DNA of 64,000 nucleotides from Polyangia bacterium (GTDB taxonomy: Bacteria > Myxococcota_A > Polyangia > Nannocystales > Nannocystaceae), in contig JAUHWG010000003.1 in NCBI GenBank assembly GCA_030424595.1, forward strand, positions 186,001 through 250,000. Direction: 5' to 3'. Below the pieces are notes generated by a model, which was given only the letters and a program-made list of their open reading frames with translations, did no database searches and had not been told where the DNA came from. The translations under genes were made by a program, and so were the position numbers. Shown one piece after another: positions 24,412 through 31,378 of the stretch. The stretch's first letter is position 1, and each line of letters opens with the position of its first letter.

Positions 24412-25830
24412 ATGAATCAACAACGTGTTGCGGCGCTTTGCGCCAGCTCTCTCTTTCTCATGGCATCGTGTGATGCAGATATCAGCTCAGAGGTGATCAG
24501 CGAGGCAAATGCGGCTCCTGGGATCTCGCAGGAAGACCTCGACCTCGATGATGTTGCGGAGCCGAGTTCGGCCGCTCTCCTCGGCACGTGGGAGATCGAT
24601 GCGGATGCAGACCCTCAAGGCGATGGTCCAGACGGGCTCGATCATATCTACAATGTCGGGGGGGAGAGAGTCACCCTCAATACAAGTAACTACCGGTATA
24701 ATGCCCAGACGCAGCAGTTTGATATTCCGGTCGAAGGCTCCATCAAGTTTCAGGTCAACTCGGCGGGCGAGTACATTCAGATCATGACGGACGTCGCGAA
24801 GTTCGTCTTCCATGAGGCGGTCAAGATCAATGAGCGGCTCGAACTCGGGCATGAGGATGTGTACGGCAAGCAACGGCTACTCGTAGACGGCTCCGCGCTG
24901 ATCGGGAGCCAGCAGCCTTACCTTGACGGACAGGGCAACCTAACCCCGGATGCACTCCCGAGCCCGTACAACTACAAGCTCTGGGTACGAGGCGGGCCGG
25001 CCTTCTTCAACGGCCTGCCGCCAGAGAGCGGAAATGGAGGCCAGCTCTGGAACACGTCCGTCGTGATCGCGGCCAACGATGGTCTTACCAAGCCTACGGA
25101 CGAGGATCCGAACCGAGAGATGCGACTGCTCGGCGGCGGGCCCTATAGCACTGGTCTGTACGGCGCGGGTCTTTCTTGGGGTCTCGCTCCGAGACCCGGG
25201 TCGACGTGGCGTCCTGGCGCATGGTCCTCACAGCAATTCCTCTTTGGTTACTGGGGGGACTTCCTCTGGCTTCGAGGTCAGGAGAAGCAACCCGGTGGCA
25301 ACCCCGCAGGCCACGATTTCGATGACTCGCAGCTCCGCGATCTGGTCCGCTTCAGCGCGAACACGGCCTATCACCCGCTCGCCGTCTTCGGCAATGTGTG
25401 GGCCCATGGTTTCATCCAGTCGTCGGATGAGAGGCTCAAGCGCGACGTCAAGACGCTCGATGGTGCGCTCGAGAAGGTACTCTCACTGCGAGGGACGAGC
25501 TATGAGTACGACTCTGAGCGACGCCCTGACCTCAACCTGCCAGACGGTCCACAGATCGGCTTCGTTGCTCAGGAGGTCCAGAAGGTCCTCCCGTGGCTTG
25601 TGAAGGGCGACGGAACAGGGGTCTTTGCGGTCAGCTACGATGGCTTTGTCCCCCTCCTCGTCGAAGCGATGAAGGAGCAGAATCAGGCCATCTCTGCCCA
25701 ACATGCGATGGATAGTGCGCAGCGGCGTGAGCTCGATGAGCTACGAGGAGAGCTCGATCGTATGCGTGGGGAGCTTGGCGAGCTTCGTCAGGCCTGCGCA
25801 GGGCCCGATCCGATGCTCGCTGGCAGGTGA
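24412..25830 (+). CDS. Lipoprotein with C-terminal peptidase-S74 (endosialidase chaperone) domain
   Basis: Exported lipoprotein of 472 residues. The signal MNQQRVAALCASSLFLMASC has a lipobox. Residues ~40-330 are a body rich in Gly, Trp and Tyr of unknown fold. The C-terminus from about 340 is an S74 intramolecular chaperone domain: SSDERLKRDVKTLDGALEKV (the SDxRLKxDI hallmark, whose Ser is where such proteins cleave themselves), GFVAQEVQKVLPWLV and SYDGFVPLLVEAMKEQN, then a coiled coil. In phage tail spikes this domain trimerises the fibre and is then released. Here it sits in a bacterial lipoprotein, so a trimeric surface fibre is likely. Codon use is less GC-extreme than in neighbouring genes. 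Confidence 0.85.
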   Translation: MNQQRVAALCASSLFLMASCDADISSEVISEANAAPGISQEDLDLDDVAEPSSAALLGTWEIDADADPQGDGPDGLDHIYNVGGERVTLNTSNYRYNAQTQQFDIPVEGSIKFQVNSAGEYIQIMTDVAKFVFHEAVKINERLELGHEDVYGKQRLLVDGSALIGSQQPYLDGQGNLTPDALPSPYNYKLWVRGGPAFFNGLPPESGNGGQLWNTSVVIAANDGLTKPTDEDPNREMRLLGGGPYSTGLYGAGLSWGLAPRPGSTWRPGAWSSQQFLFGYWGDFLWLRGQEKQPGGNPAGHDFDDSQLRDLVRFSANTAYHPLAVFGNVWAHGFIQSSDERLKRDVKTLDGALEKVLSLRGTSYEYDSERRPDLNLPDGPQIGFVAQEVQKVLPWLVKGDGTGVFAVSYDGFVPLLVEAMKEQNQAISAQHAMDSAQRRELDELRGELDRMRGELGELRQACAGPDPMLAGR

Positions 25831-25915
25831 GACCTTCGCCGAGTCTTGGGGGATCGGGTGCGCCGTCACGGTCCCCGGAGAATCGCGGCCCGTCGCTCCG
25901 GTGGAGAACCGGACG

Positions 25916-25949
25916 GGTCTACGGTCGTGGCCAGAACGCGGCTGCGAGC
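25916..25949. repeat. 34-bp direct repeat, copy 1 (possible attachment-site or element remnant)
   Basis: Matches 29392-29425 at 33 of 34 positions in the same orientation; the mismatch is at 25922/29398. On the minus strand both copies read LAAAFWPRP followed by TAG. Flanks beyond the 34 bp do not match. See copy 2. Confidence 0.7.
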
Positions 25950-26066
25950 AAGGCCAGGGCCGGCTCGCCGGCCTGTCGGCGACGGCCCTGGGGCCGCGGC
26001 GTTGGCGCGCGTCGTCGCGATGTGGGGTGGGCGCGAGCGAAGCGATTGATAGCAGCCGTTCGGGGC

Positions 26067-26516
26067 TCAATCCGCGGCGAGAACCGTCATGACGCCCTCT
26101 TCGACGATGAAGTCGTAGCGGATGAGGCCGCTCGTCGCCGGACCCTTTCGGAGCGCGCCGTCGAGAGCAAAGGTGGCCCCGTGACAGGGACACTTCCAGC
26201 CCTCGCCACTGCGCTCGACGCCGCAGCCGCGGTGGTTGCACTCGGTGCTGGTGACGAGGAAATCCTCCTCGCCGGGGCCGGTGCGGGTGACGGCCAGCGG
26301 GAGGCCCAGCTGCTCCAGGTCGACGAGCGCCGTGTCACCGGCGCTCTCGAGCTCGGGGTAGAGCGTGAGATCGATGTCGACGTCCTCGGAGAGGGTGTCG
26401 ACCTCATAGGCGCCACACCCGCTGAGGAGGGCTCCAGCCGCGGCTGCGGCGGAGCCTAGGACGGTGAGCTGGATGAAGCGGCGGCGACAGGGACAGGCGT
26501 TGGGGCGTTGGGTCAT
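26067..26516 (-). CDS. Rieske [2Fe-2S] lipoprotein
   Basis: Small electron-transfer protein of 149 residues. The N-terminus combines a twin-arginine-like motif (CRRRFIQLTVLGSAAAAAG) with a lipobox (LLSGC), so it is exported, probably folded, and lipid-anchored. Rieske cluster motifs are CNHRGC (Cys/His pair one) and CPCHGA (pair two), which bind the 2Fe-2S cluster. No other domain is present. ATG at 26516 has GGAAGGA upstream; a start three codons earlier is possible. The upstream region carries the ATGACA-N2-TGTCAT palindrome also found before the DesKR-like operon, so regulation by that two-component system is likely. Confidence 0.85.
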   Translation of the reverse strand: MTQRPNACPCRRRFIQLTVLGSAAAAAGALLSGCGAYEVDTLSEDVDIDLTLYPELESAGDTALVDLEQLGLPLAVTRTGPGEEDFLVTSTECNHRGCGVERSGEGWKCPCHGATFALDGALRKGPATSGLIRYDFIVEEGVMTVLAAD

Positions 26517-26588
26517 GGTCTCGATCCTTCCCCTCTGTTGTGAATTCCCCGCCTCCCACGGAACAGTCGAAGCTGTCATACGTCGTCG

Positions 26589-26602
26589 ATGACACTTGTC
26601 AT
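26589..26602. promoter_or_regulatory. Operator candidate ATGACA-CT-TGTCAT before the Rieske gene
   Basis: A perfect 14-bp palindrome lies 73 bp upstream of the Rieske start, in the gap after the response-regulator gene. A further TGTCAT half-site lies at about 26574. The same element (13 of 14 allowing any centre) lies at 28399-28412 before the DesKR-like operon. Confidence 0.6.
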
Positions 26603-26609
26603 GTCCGGC

Positions 26610-27212
26610 TCAGAGCCAGCCCTTGTCGCGGGCCCGGGTCGCGGCCTCGAAGCGGGTGCTCGCGTCCAGCTTGCCCATCGCGCTGGAGAGGTAGTTGCGG
26701 ACCGTGCCCTGGGTCAGCCCCAGGTTCTTCGCGATCTGGCGGGTCGTCAGGCCCTCCTCCGAGCCGCGCAGCACCTGCTTCTCGCGCAAGCTGAGCGGGT
26801 CGGGCTGGGACCAGGCCTCGGCAGCTAGCTGCGGATCGACGACCTTCGAGCCCGCCACGACCGAGCGGATCGCCGCGGCCAAGCTGGCCGCAGGGCCATC
26901 CTTGAGCAGATAGCCGTGGGCGCCAGACTCCATCGCGCGCTGGAGATAGCCCGCCCGCGCGAAGGTGGTCAGGACGATGACCTTGATCTGCGGATAGCGC
27001 CGACGCACCGCCGCGCAGAGCTCGAGCCCGCTCATCTCGGGCATCTCGATGTCGGTGACGACGACGTCGACCGCCAGCTCCGGCAGCTCGGAGAGCGCGA
27101 CCCGACCGTCGGTGGCCTGGCCCACGACCGAGAGCCCTGACTCGAGCTCGAGGAGCGCCGAGAGGGCCCCGAGCACGAGCGCCTGATCCTCCACGAGGAG
27201 GACCCGGATCAC
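26610..27212 (-). CDS. NarL/DesR-type LuxR-family response regulator
   Basis: Response regulator of 200 residues. Receiver domain: EDQ near residue 8-10, phospho-acceptor Asp in VVVTDIEMPEMSG, and Lys in YLLKDGP. The C-terminus is a LuxR helix-turn-helix: LSLREKQVLRGSEEGLTTRQIAKNL and LTQGTVRNYLSSAMGKLD. The start overlaps the kinase stop by 4 bp, so it is the second gene of the kinase-regulator operon. Regulators of this class bind short palindromes as dimers. The ATGACA-N2-TGTCA element in front of its own operon and of the Rieske gene is the obvious candidate site. Confidence 0.9.
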   Translation of the reverse strand: MIRVLLVEDQALVLGALSALLELESGLSVVGQATDGRVALSELPELAVDVVVTDIEMPEMSGLELCAAVRRRYPQIKVIVLTTFARAGYLQRAMESGAHGYLLKDGPAASLAAAIRSVVAGSKVVDPQLAAEAWSQPDPLSLREKQVLRGSEEGLTTRQIAKNLGLTQGTVRNYLSSAMGKLDASTRFEAATRARDKGWL

Positions 27213-28345
27213 GCGCTGACCTCCCGGAGGGGAGCATCACCGGCGTCGGCAAAGCTCAACGAGAGCCGGGTCCCTCCATCACCGCTGCCCAGCGCCATCA
27301 CCCCGCCGAGGGACTCGACACGGCTCCGCATCCCCCGGAGCCCGTGGCCCCGGCTGCCCGAGAAGCCCCTGCCGTCGTCGCGGACCTCGACGCCGTAGCG
27401 CCCGCCCTCGCTCAGGAAGGAGACCCAGCAGCGGCTCGCCCGGGCGTGGCGGATGACGTTGGTCACCGCCTCGCGGATCGCCAGGGCGAGAACTCCCTCG
27501 TGCGCGGCGTCGAGGTGAGAGGCCAGCGCCTCCGGCCGCCCCTCGAGCGTGAGCGCGATCCCTCCTGCCTCGAGCGCCCGTTCGATCCCGTCGAGCTCGT
27601 GCCGCAGGCCGCCTCCCCCCCCGATCCGGTAGCCCTGGACCGCCGTCCGCACCTCGGCGAGCGCTTGGCGGGCGATGTCGTGGATCTCGCCCGCCTCCGC
27701 CCGCGCCCGCTCCGGGTCCTTCGGGGCGAGCGCCTGGACGAGCTCCGACTTGAGGATGATCACCGAGAGGGTGTGCCCGAGCAGGTCGTGGAGGTCTCCG
27801 GCGATCCGATCGCGCTCGGCGATCCGGGCCAGCCCCTCGACCTCGGCGCGGGCCATACGGAGCTCCGCGGTCTGCAGCTGACGCACGGCGAAGTGGGTCC
27901 CGAGCGGGCCCAGGACGATGATGCCGAGCAGCGCCGGGGCGACGAAGAAGACCGTAGGGTTCGCGACCAGGCCGGTGAGCAGGGCCAAGCCGAAGATGAC
28001 CCCGACCGCCACGCTCGCCCTCCGCGGCTGGTCGTGGCTGAAGCCGGCGAAGTAGGCGGCGTAGGCGAAGAAGGTGCTCGCGCCGGGGTTGACGGGGGCC
28101 AGCGCGCTGCCGACGAGCGCCATCAATACGGCGAGCCCCAAGCGTCGCCTGCCCTCGACCCAGTAGGCCGCGAAGTAGAGGGGGAGGAAGAGCGCGGTGG
28201 CGATCGCCGACGCCCACCAGATCCTCGCCCCCTCCATCTCGCCGAGGATCGGGGTCAGGAAGACGAAACCGACGTAGAGCAGCCAGGCGTGGGGGATCCA
28301 GCCGATGCCCGGATCGTCCGGCACGAGGCGCAGAGTACGTCCCAT
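27209..28345 (-). CDS. DesK-type membrane histidine kinase (HisKA_3)
   Basis: Sensor kinase of 378 residues with five or six membrane segments in residues 15-165 and no sizeable periplasmic domain, so it probably senses the membrane itself or something within it. A coiled linker leads to the HisKA_3 motif ERDRIAGDLHDLLGHTLSVI (phospho-acceptor His in DLHD). The HATPase domain follows, with AIREAVTNVIRHARA (N box), VRDDGRGF and GHGLRGMRSRVESLGG. This is the order in DesK and LiaS relatives. The 4-bp overlap with the regulator gene fixes the pair. A palindromic operator candidate lies about 55 bp upstream, consistent with autoregulation. Confidence 0.9.
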   Translation of the reverse strand: MGRTLRLVPDDPGIGWIPHAWLLYVGFVFLTPILGEMEGARIWWASAIATALFLPLYFAAYWVEGRRRLGLAVLMALVGSALAPVNPGASTFFAYAAYFAGFSHDQPRRASVAVGVIFGLALLTGLVANPTVFFVAPALLGIIVLGPLGTHFAVRQLQTAELRMARAEVEGLARIAERDRIAGDLHDLLGHTLSVIILKSELVQALAPKDPERARAEAGEIHDIARQALAEVRTAVQGYRIGGGGGLRHELDGIERALEAGGIALTLEGRPEALASHLDAAHEGVLALAIREAVTNVIRHARASRCWVSFLSEGGRYGVEVRDDGRGFSGSRGHGLRGMRSRVESLGGVMALGSGDGGTRLSLSFADAGDAPLREVSA

Positions 28346-28765
28346 CGACCGAGTCTACCTCGCCCCGGGGCCTCTCCCAGTCGTGGGCGCAGATCGGGAT
28401 GACAGGTGTCAGGTCCGGGGCTCGCGACCCGCGCGGATGCATGCGAAACGCCCTCGTCCCGGTCCAGCGAGAGCGCTTGCCGTGCACGAAAGAGAAGTGC
28501 ATGCGCTGCTCGCCTCCCTCGATGGGCCCGTACAGCAGCGCGTCCTTCACGCGGAGCGTCCAACCCTCCGCACGGGCATGGGGGGCGACGCGATCTAGGA
28601 AGCGGCGTTCAGAGGGAAGGCATGGCCCCGCTGTAGCGCGACTCGCACTGAGTCGGATGACCTGGGGCGGACATGCCACCGCCTCCCAGCACACGCACAG
28701 TATGATGCCCCCGAGTGGTTGAGGCGGCATCACCTTAACTTCCTCCTCACCCATCATTCGCCGGC
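28346..28765. other. Intergenic region upstream of the DesK-like kinase
   Basis: 420 bp. It contains the operator candidate at 28399-28412. On the minus strand, about 28430-28640 reads like a protein fragment (AEGWTLRVKDALLYGPIEGG and HFSFVHGKRSRWTGTRAF) without a start, probably a relic. No complete gene. Confidence 0.4.
28399..28412. promoter_or_regulatory. Operator candidate ATGACA-GG-TGTCAG before the DesKR-like operon
   Basis: A palindrome with one mismatch in the outer pair, 54 bp before the kinase ATG. Same half-sites and spacing as 26589-26602, which suggests one regulator, most simply the response regulator encoded in this operon. Confidence 0.55.
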
Positions 28766-29140
28766 ATGGTTGGCGCCCTGCCCAAGTCCCACACCGCAGC
28801 GCAGGTGATCGACCAGACCTACGGCCGCTGCGACCAGGAGAACATCATCGAGCAGCTCCAACACGGCGTCGCGGCGATGCGCATGCCGACAGGCAGCCTG
28901 CTCGCGAACGCGGCCTACAAGATCTGTGCTCGGCTGGCCTTCAACCTCAAGAGCTGGCTCGCCCAGCTCAGCGTCCTGCCGGATGGGGTGATGCGCTGGG
29001 AGTGGAAACGCTTTCGTCACAACTTCGTCATCATCGCTGCGACCGTGACGAAGCACGCCCGCACGCTGCGGATGAAGCTGCACTCGACCCACCCCGGTGT
29101 GATGAGGATGGGGCAGGCCTATCAAAGCCTACTGAGGTAG
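28766..29140 (+). pseudogene. C-terminal fragment of an IS1380-family transposase
   Basis: About 124 codons match the end of IS1380-type DDE transposases: a YGRCDQENIIEQLQHGVAAM block including the catalytic-region Glu (family N-x-IEQLKNG), RMPTGSLLANAAYKICARLAFNLKSW and RWEWKRFRHNFVIIAATVTKHAR. The DDE N-terminal domain and its two Asp residues are missing and no start with a ribosome-binding site is seen, so the copy is dead. It lies just left of the cryptic element and marks this as an insertion-prone site. Confidence 0.75.
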
Positions 29141-29391
29141 CTCCTGCCGAGCGCCGGTGTGAAACCTGTCTTCCTGTCTAGGAGGACAGGTTTCCTGCGT
29201 CCGCACCCCGACCAAAAGTGAGCGCGCCTACGCGCTCTGCACCTCGGCGCCGCTTCCGAGGAGCGACAGGACAGTGGTCTGCGATGCCCGCCCCGAGCCA
29301 TGGCCGGCCGAGACAGGACTCAGGAGTCCGTGTGAGGGGGCTTGCGGTCTCGGCAGTGTCGGTCTTCCTCAGCGCTTATTTCAGGACTAGA
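29141..29391. other. Gap between IS remnant and cryptic element
   Basis: About 250 bp with the hairpin at 29161-29194 and no gene. CTAGA-GG-TCTAG, a small palindrome, lies at 29387-29398 across the element edge. Confidence 0.5.
29161..29194. terminator. Strong hairpin downstream of the IS1380 fragment
   Basis: GAAACCTGTC and GACAGGTTTC form a 10-bp perfect stem, extended inward by nearly paired bases, around a short loop. No T run follows. It could be the transposase terminator or the subterminal structure at the IS end. Confidence 0.5.
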
Positions 29392-29425
29392 GGTCTAGGG
29401 TCGTGGCCAGAACGCGGCTGCGAGC
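29392..29425. repeat. 34-bp direct repeat, copy 2 (left edge of the cryptic element)
   Basis: Covers the stop codon and last nine codons of the element's terminal gene. It equals 25916-25949 except one base. The small palindrome CTAGA-GG-TCTAG overlaps its left end in this copy only. Confidence 0.7.
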
Positions 29426-29982
29426 GCCGCCCCGAGTGCACCGGTGAGGAGCAGCTTCTCCTCCAGACTGACAGGCTGCATGTCGACGGAGGTCTCGCCG
29501 TTGGCAGCGGACACGGAGCCCCGCCAGCGCGCTCCGGGGTAGAGCGTTGCGGTCAGCGTCCAGGGCTGGACGTTGACGATGAAGGCGTTCTCGGGGCTCC
29601 CGGCGATCCTGGCGATCTCTCGCAGAGCAGCCTCAAGGTCATCGACGTACTCGAGGACGCAGGAGACGAAGACAACGGCGGAGTTGTCGGCGATGTCAGC
29701 GATGGGGCCGTCGGTGATGTCGGCGATTCTGGTGACTGGGCACTTCGCGCAGCCGTTGAGGTCGACGCAGACATCGCCGCAACCGTAGGCGCGCATCAGC
29801 CGGGTGTGGAAGCCGGCGTCGGGGTCTCCGATGACGACGAGCTGTCGGCCGAGGGCGGCCGCTCGTTGGGCGGCGGCCTGGTAGACGCGGGTCCGCTCGC
29901 GGTGGCGTGTCAGCGCTGCGGCGCTCTCGACGAGGCCGACGTAGCCGAGGATGACGCGGGCGGCGAGCTTGGAGACGGACAT
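29395..29982 (-). CDS. Methyltransferase-like protein with C-terminal membrane anchor
   Basis: Protein of 195 residues. The middle looks like a class I methyltransferase fold: strand QLVVIGDPDAG at ~47-57 in the place of motif I, acidic VCVDLNG at ~71-77, and a VFVSCVLEYVDDLEAALREI segment (~104-122) like the motif IV-V region. The motif I glycines are reduced, so activity is uncertain. The end, KLLLTGALGAALAAAFWPRP, is a short hydrophobic helix, so it is tail-anchored. ATG at 29982 has GGAG eight bases upstream and is preferred to earlier starts inside the ParA-like gene. It is the last gene of the left-facing series. Its final 34 bp are duplicated at 25916. Confidence 0.65.
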   Translation of the reverse strand: MSVSKLAARVILGYVGLVESAAALTRHRERTRVYQAAAQRAAALGRQLVVIGDPDAGFHTRLMRAYGCGDVCVDLNGCAKCPVTRIADITDGPIADIADNSAVVFVSCVLEYVDDLEAALREIARIAGSPENAFIVNVQPWTLTATLYPGARWRGSVSAANGETSVDMQPVSLEEKLLLTGALGAALAAAFWPRP

Positions 29983-30013
29983 CGTAGGAGCTCCGGTGTG
30001 GGCCATGGAAGGA

Positions 30014-30673
30014 CTAGAGCTGAGCCTGGGCAGGCTGGAGACGCTGCGGGTCTCGGAGCACGCCAGCGGCCACAGGGGCCAGCTGAAGAGCTGGATCGGC
30101 GGAGGTGAGTCCGGCGGTGTCGAGGACCTGGCGGAGCGACCGACGGAGAGCGAGGGCTCCCGCAGTGCCGGCGAGATCGGGGTCGTCCCAGACAAGGCGG
30201 CTACTCTCGCTAGCGGCGCGGAGCGCTCGGCTGAAGGGGACTTGTGGGGCGATGGTGATGGCGTTCTTGAGGTACGCCGGGATGTCAGCCTGGTCGAGGG
30301 CCCGGCCCTTCATTGGCAGCCAGACGACGTCGCCGGAGAGGGCATCGGAGAGCTGGACGGCGTGCTCGTAGGCGAGGCGATCCGAGATGGGGACGATCCA
30401 CAGGTCGGGCAGGACCGGGGAGACCTGGGATGTGTGGATATCGATGACGAGGACCTCGGCGAAGCTCTGATCGCCTTGACGAGCCTGCGGGGAGAGCCGG
30501 TCGGGCTCGATGAGGCGGACGCCGTGGGGCTTGAGCCAGCGCTGGAGCTCCTGGGTTGGGTCGACCGACATCGCATCGACGGTGATGTTGAGCTCCTGGA
30601 TGAGCTTGCAGAGGTGCGCGGCGATGGTCGTCGTGCCGACGCCGCCTCGTGTGTTGTGGACCGCGATGATCAT
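30014..30673 (-). CDS. TadZ/CpaE-like MinD/ParA-family protein with degenerate P-loop
   Basis: Protein of 219 residues with the MinD/ParA fold. The N-terminus reads MIIAVHNTRGGVGTTTIAAHLC. The deviant Walker A of ParA is KGGxGKTT; here the signature Lys is Arg and the P-loop Lys is Thr, a change also seen in the CpaE/TadZ localisation proteins. EVLVIDIHTSQ matches Walker A' (usually D-x-P). It lacks a DNA-binding tail and a membrane-targeting helix that can be recognised. It may act as a spatial organiser rather than a fast ATPase. The gene follows a strong GAAGGAGAGTC ribosome-binding site. No ParB sits next to it. Confidence 0.75.
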   Translation of the reverse strand: MIIAVHNTRGGVGTTTIAAHLCKLIQELNITVDAMSVDPTQELQRWLKPHGVRLIEPDRLSPQARQGDQSFAEVLVIDIHTSQVSPVLPDLWIVPISDRLAYEHAVQLSDALSGDVVWLPMKGRALDQADIPAYLKNAITIAPQVPFSRALRAASESSRLVWDDPDLAGTAGALALRRSLRQVLDTAGLTSADPALQLAPVAAGVLRDPQRLQPAQAQL

Positions 30674-30703
30674 GATGGTCTGACTCTCCTTCTCGTTGTT
30701 GGG

Positions 30704-30726
30704 CGCCGGGATGCCGGCGTCTTTTT
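30704..30726 (+). terminator. Intrinsic-terminator-like hairpin facing right, inside the left-facing series
   Basis: CGCCGG-GATG-CCGGCG followed by TCTTTTT, read on the plus strand, in the 69-bp gap between two minus-strand genes. It would stop antisense transcription; it is not oriented to stop the operon. Confidence 0.5.
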
Positions 30727-30742
30727 GCTTGCTGGTGTGGAG

Positions 30743-31378
30743 CTATGCGGGGGCAGGGGAGGGTCCCCGGCGAGGGCGTCGGAGGGCGTAGATGGTCAGG
30801 CCGAGCGCGAGGGAGCCGCCGATGACCCAGGGCGCCCAGCGAATGACAGCTGCGACGCCTCCTGCGGCGTCTTCGACCTCATCGGCGATGTCGTCGATGA
30901 CCTCGCCCGCTGTGTCGGCGATGTCGATGGCGATGCCGAGGCCGGGGTTGGTCTTCTTGAGCTCGGCGCGCCAGTCGGAGAGCTCGCCGGCGGGCGGGTT
31001 TTGGGGATCGTAGGTGCCGATGAGGTTGGTGATCGGGGCGGTCCACCAAGCGTCGACGCTGTTCTGGGTCGGCCAGGCGTCGAAGATGCTGCGAAAGAGC
31101 GGAAGAGCCTCGCTCTCGGCGACACAGGAGGCCTCGTCCTTGCCGTTCTTCAAGCAGACTTCGTAGGCGTGTCGCCGGTTCTTGGCGGCCCCGGGCAGCT
31201 TCATCGCGTCGAGGAACCTGCCGCGGCCTTCGATGCTCGCGTAGCGGTAGACCGCGTTGAGCTTCACGAGCGCGTCGGTGCGGAGCGCAGGGTCGTCGCG
31301 ATCGGCGGTGGCGATGAGATCGACGAAGGCGGCTGCATCTTTGTACAGCTCGCTACGAATGGTCTGGAGGTCACTCAT
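30743..31378 (-). CDS. Tail-anchored protein of unknown function
   Basis: Unrecognised protein of 211 residues. Residues 1-140 are a helical soluble domain with two Cys (CLKNGKDEASC near 75-85). Residues 148-172 form an acidic amphipathic helix (AIDIADTAGEVIDDIADEVE). Residues 179-199 are a membrane helix ending in LRRPRRG. There is no signal peptide, so the topology is that of a C-terminal anchor. The membrane segment (RWAPWVIGGSLALG) resembles that of the 33477-34220 protein, which suggests a shared targeting module. The start lies 8 bp inside the upstream gene. Confidence 0.65.
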   Translation of the reverse strand: MSDLQTIRSELYKDAAAFVDLIATADRDDPALRTDALVKLNAVYRYASIEGRGRFLDAMKLPGAAKNRRHAYEVCLKNGKDEASCVAESEALPLFRSIFDAWPTQNSVDAWWTAPITNLIGTYDPQNPPAGELSDWRAELKKTNPGLGIAIDIADTAGEVIDDIADEVEDAAGGVAAVIRWAPWVIGGSLALGLTIYALRRPRRGPSPAPA

